From Dugong dugon (lineage: Eukaryota; Chordata; Mammalia; Sirenia; Dugongidae): a stretch of 64,000 bases of DNA. The position numbers and the translations under genes are program-made. Below the pieces are notes generated by a model, which worked only from the letters and a program-made list of their open reading frames with translations, searched no databases and had not been told where the DNA came from. This document shows, piece by piece, positions 22,113 to 31,496 of the stretch (position 1 is its first letter; each line of letters starts with the position of its first letter). The DNA is taken from positions 93,807,819-93,871,818 of the forward strand of contig CM057471.1 in assembly GCA_030035585.1 (NCBI GenBank), given 5' to 3'.

Positions 22113-24480
22113 TTGAGGAAGGACTCTACTACACTGCCAAAAATTTATACTGTTAATCTTTCTCCCAGCCTTCCCCAAAGGGATCTATGGCCTTTTACAA
22201 GAGTAACTGTTCACTCGGGAAAAGGAAATAATCAGACTTTTGGGGGATTACTGTATACTGGCTCTGAACTGACACTAATTCCAGGAGACCCAAAATGTCA
22301 CTGTGGCCCACAGAGTTGGGGCATATGGAGGTCAGGTTATTAATGGAGTCTTAGGTCCATTGTGTTCCTGAAACCATCCTGTAGTGATTTCCCCAGTTCC
22401 AGAATGCATAATTGGAATAGATACACTCAGCAACTGGCAGAACCCCCACACTGGATCCCTGACAAATAGAGTAAGGGCTATTATGGTGAGAAAATCCACG
22501 TAGAAGCCATTAGAACTGCCCCCTACCTAGGAAAATAGTAAACCAAAAGCAATACTGCATTCCTGGAGGGATTGCAGAGATTACTGCCACCATCAAGGAC
22601 TTGAAGGATCCAGGGGTGGTGATTCTCATCACATCCCCATTCAACTCACCTATTTGGCCTGAGCAAAAAACAGATGGATCTTGGATAATGACAGTGGATT
22701 ATCGAAAACTTAACCAGGTGGTGACTCCAATTGCAGCTGCTGTTCCAGATGTAGTTTCATTGCTTGAGCAAATTAATAATATCCCCTGGCACTGGTATGC
22801 AGCTATCGATCTGGCTAATGCCTTTTTTCTCCATACCTGTTTCGAAGGACCATCAGAAGCAGTTTGCCTTCAGCTGGCAAGGCCAGCAATACACCTTCAC
22901 TTTCCTACTTCAGGGCTACATCAACTCTCCAGCCCTATGTCATAATTTAGTCTGCAGGGACCTTGACTGCCTTTCCCTTCCGCAAAATGTCACATTGGTC
23001 TATTGCATTGATGACATTATGCTGATTGAACCTAGTAATGAAGAAGTGCCAATGACTCTGGACTTAATGGTAAAACATTTGCATGCTAGGGGGTAGGAAA
23101 TTAATCCCACAAAAATTCAGGCGCCTTCCACCTCAGTGAAATTTCTATGGGCCCAGTGGTGTGGGGCATGTCAAGATATTCCTTCTAAAGTGAAGGATAA
23201 GTTATTACCTCTGGCTGCTCCCACAACTAAAAAGGAGGCACAACACCTAGTGGGCGTCTTTGGATTTTGGAGGCAACATATTCCTCATTTGGGTGTGCTA
23301 CTCCAGCCTATTTATCAAGTGACTCGAAAAGTTGCTAGTTTTGAGTGGGGACCAGAACAAGAGAAGGCTCTGCAACAGGTTCAGGCTGCTGTGCAAGCTG
23401 CTCTGCCACTTGGACCATATGATCCGACTGATCCAATGGTGCTTGAAGTGTCAGTGGCAGATAGAGATTTTGTTTAGAGTCTTTGGTAGGCCCCTATTGG
23501 TGAATCACAGGACAGACCCTTAGGATTTTGGAGCAAAGCCCCGCCATCTTCTGCAGATAACTACTCTCCTTTTGAGAAACAAATTTTGGCTTATTACTGG
23601 GCCTTAGTAGAGACTGAAAACTTAACCATGGGACATCAAGTCACCATGTGGCCTGAGCTGTCCATCATGAACTGGGTGCTGTCTGACCCACAGAGTTATA
23701 AAGTTGGACATGCACAGCAGCATTCCATCATTAAATGGAGGTGGTATATAAGAGATTGGGCCCAAGCAGGACCTGAAGGCACAGGTAAGTTGCATGAGGA
23801 ACTAGCCCAAATGCCCATGGTCTCCACGCCTGTCACATTACCTTCCATCTCCCAGTCTGTACCTATGTATGGCCTTATGGCGAGTTCCTTATGATCAGCT
23901 GTCTGAGGAAGAGAAAACTCATGCCTGGTTTATAGACAGTTCTGCGTGATATGCAGGCACCACTCAAAAGTGGACAGCAGCAGCACTGCAACCACTTTCT
24001 GGGACCTCCCTGAAGGACAGTGGTGAAGGGAAATCCTCCCAATGGGCAGAACTTTGAGCAGTGAACCTGGTTGTTCACTTTGCTTGGAAGGAGAAATGGC
24101 CAGATGTGCAATTGTGTATTGATTCATGAAATGTGGCCAGTGGTTTGGCTGGATAGTCAGGGACTTAGAAGGAACATGATTGGAAAATATGAGACAAGGA
24201 GGTATGAGGAAGAGGTATGTGGATAGACCTCTCTAAATGGGCCAGAGAAGTAAAGATACTTGTGTCTCATGTGAATACTCACCAAAGGGTGACCTCAGCA
24301 GAGGATGATTTTAACAATCAAGTGTATAGGATGACACGTTCTGTGGAAACCAGTCATCCTCTTTCCCCAGCTACTCCTGTTGTTGCTCAATGGACTCATG
24401 AACAAAGTGGCCACGGTGGCAGGGATGGAGGTTATGCATGGGCTCTGAATGTGACCTGGCTATCCCTCAATTTGACTAAA
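22113..24480 (+). pseudogene. ERVL pol remnant (protease, RT, RNase H, start of integrase)
   Basis: The protease active-site region near 22250 reads YTGSELTLIP, with Tyr where the catalytic Asp of the D-T-G motif belongs. Reverse transcriptase spans about 22601-23096 in two frames, with [11 protein letters not shown] and the catalytic box YCIDDIML near 23000. Connection and RNase H-like segments follow in broken frames to about 24120 (WFIDSS near 23930). WTHEQSGHGGRDGG near 24400 is the start of integrase, after which homology stops. Non-functional. Confidence 0.75.
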
Positions 24481-24827
24481 CCCATTTTGAAGAATTTTGA
24501 ATCTTTCTAATGATAACATGGAAGACTTATTTCCTATGGTCCCAGTCGAATGACCCCAATGAGATATCAGAATTTTGGTATTTATGAGTACCATGAAATG
24601 TAAAGGGCTTCTAATTGCTCTGTGTTATTGACTTGAAAATGGAGACAATGCACATTTTAAAGATGGAGACAGAAATGAGAGTTTTGTGTACGTACAATGT
24701 TTCTTAGAAGTATAATTTGTTTAGGTTAGTAGAACCTTTCAGAATGATTCTCTGGTATCCATTGTTTTGTTTTGTTATTTTTTATCCTAATGTCTTGGGT
24801 GAATCTGATATGCTGCCAAGCTTAGGA

Positions 24828-25018
24828 ACCACTGTTTGAAGTCAATGATCCTTAAGTTTTGCACATCAGAATCTCCTTGAGGGCTTGTTAAAACACAGAG
24901 GGGCGAACCCCAGAGTTTCTGATTCTGCAGGTCAAAAGTGAAGTGCCTAAATTTCTAACATTTACCAGGTGATGCTGATGCTGCTTTTCCCCCAACCATC
25001 CTTTGAGAACTAGTAATT
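24828..25018 (+). mobile_element. MER5A-like hAT fossil
   Basis: CATCAGAATCTCCTTGAGGG, CCAGAGTTTCTGATTCTGC and TCCTTTGAGAACTAGTAA match the MER5A consensus. Confidence 0.75.
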
Positions 25019-25337
25019 TAATTCATAAAGAGATCACTTACATTGGAAAAGGCCTTTCTACTCTTCACATCTTCACATATTTGCTTAAGATTACCAAAAT
25101 TCTATGCCCAAGACTTTAACAAATTCTGGGGCGGGACTTATGTGCCCATGTCCCTTCTGTCTTTTCTTGCCTCCTGAGCTTCAGCTCCCTCCCACTGGGT
25201 GGCTGCTAAGGCAGACTCTTCTAGTTGATTTGCAAGAAAAATAATCTTTAGTAAAAATGTTTCAGAGTGCCCTGGGAGAGGCTTACATCACACCAAAGAA
25301 AATGTTTGCCTAAGTCCTTCACCTGTCTCTCACTACC

Positions 25338-25722
25338 TGTCTATCATTTTGTCATTCTGTGGTGGCTTGTGTGTTGCTATGATACTGGAAACTATGCCAC
25401 CGGTATTTCAAATGCCAGCAGGATCACCCATGGTGAACAGGTTTCAGTGGAGCTTCCAGACTAAGACAGGAAGAAAGGTTGGGTGATCTACTTCTGAAAA
25501 TTAGCCAGTGAAAACTTTATGGATCATAACAGGATATTGTCCAATATAGTGCTGAAAGATGAGCCCCGTAGGTTGGAAGACACTCAAAATACACAGATGC
25601 TGCAACAATAGACTCAAACATATCAATGATTGTGAAGACGGCACAGGACTGGGCAACTTTTCTTCTGTTGTACATTGGGTCAGCGTGAGTCAGAAAACAC
25701 TCGACAGCAACTCACAACAATC
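25338..25722 (+). mobile_element. Long composite AfroSINE-like element
   Basis: Begins around TACCTGTCTATCATTTTGTC with GTGGTGGCTTGTGTGTTGC, has the internal block AGCTTCCAGACTAAGACAGG and GGATCATAACAGGATATTG, and ends with the SINE/RTE 3' segment GCGTGAGTCAGAAAACACTC. Longest of the four composite copies. Confidence 0.65.
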
Positions 25723-26441
25723 GTGTGTCTCAGCAACAGCCATTCAGCTCGCTGGCCCCAGCCTCTCTCCATTTTTTGGTCTTCTCTCTCCCTCCTCTCC
25801 TCTGTCTTCTTCATTCAACTTCACTCACTCACAGGAGTAAGAAAAAATTCCATGAAAAGTTGTCTGTGAAAAGTGGCATAACTCTCACATGTTGTTCCAC
25901 AGATTCTTTTCTTCTATAAGAACTATCAAGCTATGATCCCAAGCAAAGACACTTCCCTCTCAGGAGTAATTGTGGTGCCAGATGTTAAGATATTAATTAC
26001 TTTCACCTCATTACTATTAAAAATACATAAATGATAACACTGTAACAATTCTCTGGATTTATCTGTTATTATCATTTTTCTCAGAATCTCAAAAATGAAA
26101 CTGACATCTTTAGATCTTTGCCTCTGACATCTTTACTTCTTTTGCTTGATTTTTATGGTCTGGAAATCTTAGGTGTGTTCACCATTTGTACTTTTTTTAG
26201 GTAGTTCCATTGGCATTCTCAGACCTATGAGGAGGGGAGGAACCAGCAGGTGAGGAGGGATGAGATTGGTGGATATGGTAGGGGCCAAGATAAATTTGAG
26301 GGTTGGATAATGTTTGTTGTTGCTGTGCAACAATCACCATTATCCATTTCCAACTTCTTCTAAAGGGTTGAATAATTTTTGAAGACCGTTTGTAAAAAGT
26401 ACATGTAACTCCCTGTTCTAATTGCATTTTCTTCCTTCCAG

Positions 26442-26556
26442 AGTTTATTCATTGGCTAACTATTGTCATATTAGTTTGGAATGTGTGAAACTCAGTTTCA
26501 GCAAAAATGTCATCCTGGATGTGCATCAGAAACTTTGCAAAAACTGTAGGCAGTAA
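26442..26556 (+). CDS. Leucine-rich repeat exon D, ending at an in-frame TAA
   Basis: After the acceptor TTTTCTTCCTTCCAG the frame beginning at 26443 reads YSLANYCHISLECVKLSFSK, then NVILDVHQKLCKNCRQ and TAA at 26554. The piece matches the FBXL-type pattern sLaxyCxxLexvxLSfxknv...lcknCr. Either this is the last coding exon, or the TAA is a disabling mutation. Beyond it the same frame continues with EFFDVAHCVSFSLKW and stays open, and this again looks like an LRR (LxxLDVxHCxxxS), with the stop standing where Leu is expected. Alternatively a donor at 26553 (GCA|GTAAGA) removes the stop. The incoming phase does not fit exon C directly. The exon is real LRR sequence, but its status as functional or pseudogene is open. 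Confidence 0.5.
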
Positions 26557-27757
26557 GAGTTCTTTGATGTTGCCCACTGTGTTTCTTTCAGTCTTAAATG
26601 GCATCAAAAAATGAGGAGGAAACCTGATGTTAGCTGTGTGTTGGTTTGTGTTTTTTTTTATAAGTCCTTTTTGTTGTTTCTATTTTATTGACACAGAGTT
26701 CTAGTAGTCACTGAGTATTTCCCAAAAAAATGCCTTCTGGTAACTTCATTAAGGCTTAACCAAGATTTCATGACCTTTCAAAAGCAGAAAATACATGAAT
26801 TTCTTTGTGCTTTGGGATTTATAAAAAATTCAAAGAAATAATATTTGGAAAAACTTAAAATGAAATACCCAGGTTGACCCTGTCCTTTGAACACCATTTA
26901 CTAGAATTATACAACAAGCTAGGGAAGAAAAATTATTTCAGGAGTTATCACAGCTGAAGTTACCATTTCTGGTGCCCTATATTTCAAGTTGATGGCAATG
27001 GGTTTGGGTTTTTTGGTTTATATTCCAATAATTATTTAATTAGTCTTAGTCCACTTTGTAAAAACTGGGCTTTTTGAATGAAATCTGAAATTTTTTGTAT
27101 TGTTATTTTCTCATGAAATGGAGCCTCCACAGAGTTAATATTTCTGTATTAAAAGCACTGGAGCTTTTAAGATTTAAAACAAAATAATGGAACAGTGTGA
27201 GGAAATTTGGTTTGCCAATTGTATATATCTTTAAAAAAGTAGGAGTAGTTGCCAGAGACGAGGAGGAGGGGAAAATGGGGACTTAAAAAAAAAAAAAGCA
27301 AAATATCAAATGGTGTAAAATACTCATTTGCGTTTGTTAAAATATGTATGCTTATGAACAATACTGAAAAATAGCATTCAGAAGGGAAAACTTCTGCTGA
27401 TCTTAGACTTCCAGAGTATGAGTGATGTTGTACCAGATATTTTTGAATGTTTTCCACACTTATTCTTCCTATAAAAGGATATATAATGTACAGGTAGTGC
27501 CATATTTCACTGGGAGTAAAAAAAGGTAATTAAGAGTTTATTACTGGAAAATATGAATTGAGAGCTAGAAAGGAAATGAAATCTATATTGTTCTAAAAAC
27601 ATTATCTCCAAAGGCATGCTTTCTCAATAAATGGTTTAGTGGGCAAAGTACTGTTTTCTTTCACCACCTGTTTGTATGGTGTTAATGTGATCTCTGTTAG
27701 TTTTCTTTTTGAAGCTAAATTTCCATTCTATTCAACTATTTTGTATAACGTTACTCA
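26557..27757. other. Region downstream of LRR exon D, no clear feature
   Basis: The LRR frame of exon D can be read past its stop to about 26640. Beyond that the DNA is AT-rich with no further LRR exon recognised. Confidence 0.4.
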
Positions 27758-27959
27758 ACCAGTCGCTGTTGAGCCGACTCCAACTCATGATGACCCCATT
27801 TGTGTCAGAGTAGAACTGTGCTCCATAAGGATTTCAATGGCTGGTTTTTTGGAAGTAGATTGCCACAACTTTTTTCCAAGGTGCCTCTGGGTGGACTCAA
27901 ACCTCCAACCTTTCAGTTATAGCCAAGTGTATTAACTGTTTGCACCACCCTGTGACTCC
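27758..27959 (-). mobile_element. AfroSINE
   Basis: Reverse copy ending CACCACCCTGTGACTCC, abutting the RTE 3' end at 27968. Confidence 0.88.
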
Positions 27960-27967
27960 TGTATATA

Positions 27968-28573
27968 ACACTGTTGCTGTCCAGTGCCATCAAGTTGGTT
28001 CCAACCCCATGTACAACAGAATGAAACAGGGCCTGGTCCTACGCCATCCTCTATTTGAGCCCACTGTTGCAGCCACCGGGTCAATCCATCTCACTGAGGG
28101 TTTTCCTCTTTTTCGATGGCCCTCTACTTTACCAAGCATGATGTCCTTCTCCAGAGACTGGTCCTTCCTGATAACATGCTCAAAGTATGTGACACGAAGT
28201 CTCACTATTCTTGCTTCTAAGGAGCATTTTCGCTGTAGCTCTTCCAAGATAGATCTGTTTGTTGTTCTGACAGTCCATGGTATATTCAATATTCTTCACC
28301 AACACTGTAATTCAAAGGCATCAATTCTTCCCGCTTTGGTATTCCTTATTCATTGTCCAGCTTTCATATGCATATGAGGTGACTGAAAGTACCATGACTT
28401 GGGTCAGGTGCACCTTAGTCCTCAAACTGATATCTTTGCTTTTTAACACTTTAAAGAGGTCTTTTGCAGCACACTTGCCGATTGTAATGCATCATTTGAC
28501 CTCTTGACTGCTGCTTCTATCAGTGTTGACCGTGGAGTCAAGTAAAATGAAATCCTTGACAGCTTCAATGTTT
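27968..28573 (-). mobile_element. RTE-type LINE, 5'-truncated copy
   Basis: Minus-strand RTE with 3' end on the left (GTGCCATCAAGTTGGTTCC). The antisense frame at 27990-28289 reads an RTE C-terminal segment (e.g. TYFEHVIRKDQSLEKDIM). Confidence 0.82.
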
Positions 28574-29890
28574 AAAGATGTCAAAATTTAAAGACTTGCA
28601 AATTAAGGGGTACATGTAATGTCATTTGAAATCCTGGTTCTGTATTCCCAAAAACTACGTTAGGTTGTAAAATTTAGTGACCTAGTTCATTTCTAAACCA
28701 ATACTCTAGAGTACTGATGAAAAGGGACTTATGTTAATGTCTCATCCTTTGAATACTGAATTATATGATGCTTTCTGGAGGAATAGGAATGGCTGTAGAA
28801 TTTTATGGATCTTTTTCTGACTGATCTGGTTTCTCTCATTTTGCTCTTCTGGGAACAGGAGCTTTAATCTTTTTTAGTCTTCCAAACACAGATTAATATT
28901 TTAACATCTCCTTATCTTGTAGAATTGGGAATTACTTTCATGCCACATAGAAATGTACATTTCTCCATTATTTTGGATGAATATAAATGTATCTCTGATC
29001 TGACAATGCACAGATTGCATTCCCTGGAGCTAAAAATAATTTTTGAGTGTTTGAGATCAAATTCATAGGTTTCTCTGGGAAGAAATCCATTTATTGTCTT
29101 AGACCATGGTTTGTCTGTTTTTAGAATATAAACTTGGGAAAAAAATTGAGAATGTCCTAAGCAGCTCCAAAATAATTAGTAAAATAATAACTGGGCAATA
29201 TTGACATAGTTATCATTCAGATATTACTAAAAGTAAAATGAACATAATTACATAATAATTGTTTACATTTATTTATAATTTATCTCCTGCCTACTTTCCA
29301 AAAGACTTTGAGACTTACAATAGTTAAACACACACATACATGCAGACACATACAGACAAGCAATTCAAAATTACACTAAAAATTTTTTTTTGATCAGAAC
29401 TATCTAGAGAAAGAGTGGAAATGGAATCTAGGCAAGCTGAGGACTGCGGTGTAATACTAAATTCAATTTGTAATTTCCTGCCCGGGAAGGCAACACGGAA
29501 AACACAATTGACTTCATGGTTCTTTTTGGCTTCTTGAAAGAAGGCATGCCAATTCTTCGTAAAAGACAAAATCAATACATTCTGAGAATTTATTATAGGC
29601 CTTCTGTGATACTGAGAAACCAAGTAACTTAACGACCAGACAAAATTGCACAAGATTCTACATTTGCCAGTTGGTCAGAGCTTCCTTGTTTGTTAAGAAT
29701 GTTAAATAAGCTAGCATTAATAGAATTTCCACAGTCTTCCTTCGTTCTACTACCATTCCCTTGGGATGACTTCACTTATTTACTTGAAAGTTGAATTATT
29801 ATGCTTTTTTTTTTTTTTTAAGGTTTGAAGATTTTTTAGGGGTGCTGAGGGCAGAGGACTGGTTTGAAAATAAGGTGGTTCCTTGCCAAT
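28574..29890. other. Intergenic, no feature seen
   Basis: AT-rich, contains a short (ACACAT)-like run near 29330 and a T run at 29803-29819. No exon recognised. Confidence 0.4.
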
Positions 29891-29895
29891 ATAGA

Positions 29896-30105
29896 GGAGC
29901 CTTAGTGGTACAGTGGTTAAGCACTTGGCTACTAACTGAACATTTGGCACTTCAAATCCACCAGCTGCTCTGCTGGAGAAAGATGTGGTAGTATGCCTCT
30001 CTAAAGATTTACAGTCTTAGAAACCCTATGGGGGCAGTTCTACTCTGTCCTATAGGGTCACTACAAGTCAGAATCAACTCTCCAGCAACGAGTTTGTTTT
30101 TGGGG
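29896..30105 (+). mobile_element. AfroSINE
   Basis: Forward copy from AGGAGCCTTAGTGGTACAGT to CCAGCAACGAGTTTG. Confidence 0.9.
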
Positions 30106-30182
30106 TTTTTCTGCCAATGCACAAAGGTAACTTGTGCTATGAGAAAAAGTGAAACATGCCCTTTCTTCACGTCTTCCTACAG

Positions 30183-30474
30183 ACCAGAGGTATTTTTCTG
30201 TAAAGAGTCAGAGAGTCAATATTTTAGTCTTTGCTGGGCATACAGTTTCTGTCGTGACTACTTAACTCTGCCGAAAGCAAATGGACATGACTGTATTCCA
30301 ATAAAAATTTATTTATAGACACAGAAATTTGAATTTCATATAATTTTCACATGCCCCAAAATATCATCCTGCTTTTGATTTTTTTTTCCAACCATATATA
30401 AATATATAGACCATTTTTAGCTCCTAAGCCTTAAAAAAAAGCAGTGGGCTGGATTTGCTGACCTCTGCTTTAGA
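30183..30474 (+). mobile_element. hAT-type nonautonomous DNA transposon fossil
   Basis: TTTTTCTGTAAAGAGTCAGA, GACTACTTAACTCTGCC, CCAATAAAAATTTATTTATA and GCTGACCTCTGCTTTAGA follow a common mammalian MER-type hAT consensus; subfamily not assigned. Confidence 0.6.
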
Positions 30475-30509
30475 GTATCTCTCACAGAAAGGCCTACCTC
30501 CAGCTTTTA

Positions 30510-30722
30510 ATGGAGTCTCTGGCTGGTGCAAACAGTTAACATGCTTGGCTGCTAACCAAAAGGTTGGAGATTCAAGTCCACCAGAGGTGTGTCAAAAGAA
30601 AGACTTGGCAACCTACTTCCTGAAAATCTGCCACTGAAAACCCTACGAGGCATTGTTTTATTCTGACACACACGGGGTCACCATGTGTTGGAATCAAATC
30701 TACGGCAACTGGTTAACCAGTT
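30510..30722 (+). mobile_element. AfroSINE
   Basis: Forward copy from GGAGTCTCTGGCTGGTGCAA to ACGGCAACTGGTTAACC. Confidence 0.88.
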
Positions 30723-30976
30723 TAAATTTTAATATTTTCACCATTTCCTCACTAAGCACTATCTCAAAGGAGATCAGGGCTGATCAAGTAAAAGATATAA
30801 CCATGACACAGCAATGCTGTGCAACAAGCTATCTACTGGGGGCTCAGCATTGATAACCAAACGCAAGGGGTGGTCCCCACACAGCCTGAGGTCTTCAAGA
30901 AACAGGTGGTACAGGAAACTACCAGAAGGGGAAGAGGGCATGAAAAATCCTGAGGAGGGGGAGGAAGAAGAGGGGA

Positions 30977-31046
30977 GCTAACAGGTCACAGCTGCTATGA
31001 AGAAGTAAACAACTTGAGTCTAATACACAGAGGCCATCTTTGGCTT
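30977..31046 (+). repeat. 70-bp dispersed repeat, copy 2
   Basis: Matches 15021-15090 (see that entry). The purine-rich stretch upstream (30900-30975) is not shared. Confidence 0.7.
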
Positions 31047-31496
31047 CCTTATATATCAAGCACACAATCAAAAAATATACTTTTTATTCTCAAGTTTGAC
31101 ATTATCTTTTCCCTTCAAGAAACATGAAGTACTAGTCAAGGTTATTTTAAAGATTTTTCATGCATTTATCATGCTTAGAATCTAGGATGACCTGTATCCA
31201 CTCCACATAATCTTTTTTTATTTTTTTTAAATTAAAGATTCTCCATTTCTAAGGTTTCACCATCACTCCTGGCCTAACCAAAATAAAAGAGGCTTCCAAA
31301 ACAGTCAAAGTACAAGAAGTCCCTGGGTTATGAACTTCCGACTTACGTACATCCCGTAGTTACAAACCAGCCCCGTAAAGCCTATCATATTAAAAACTGG
31401 AGGTGCATACAATGGTTTGTAATAACAAACGGCCGCTCCTTTGTGAAGTGCATCAAAACATTATCATTACTACTGTATTAGTATGTTAAAAATGTT

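Larger units (their letters stand above)
19768..24490 (+). mobile_element. ERVL-class endogenous retrovirus, 3'-truncated
   Basis: Layout is 5' LTR, primer-binding site, gag, protease, reverse transcriptase and RNase H, then an end at the start of integrase. No env is expected for ERVL. Many stops and frameshifts show it is an old, inactive copy. It lies sense to the LRR gene in an intron. Confidence 0.85.
17623..26441 (+). other. Intron(s) between LRR exons C and D
   Basis: Begins with a near-consensus donor (GTGAGTAT) and ends in a strong acceptor. Occupied by an L1 3' UTR scrap, an old repeat, an AfroSINE, a MIR, an ERVL provirus, a MER5A and a composite SINE. A missing small exon (see findings) should lie somewhere in the non-repeat parts 18090-18500, 24500-24825, 25020-25335 or 25740-26440. 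I looked and could not identify it. Confidence 0.5.

Noticed and set aside
31313..31496. Segment starting AGTCCCTGGGTTATGAACTT that might be a mariner-like end
   Set aside because: No inverted partner or TA duplication was found; left unclassified.
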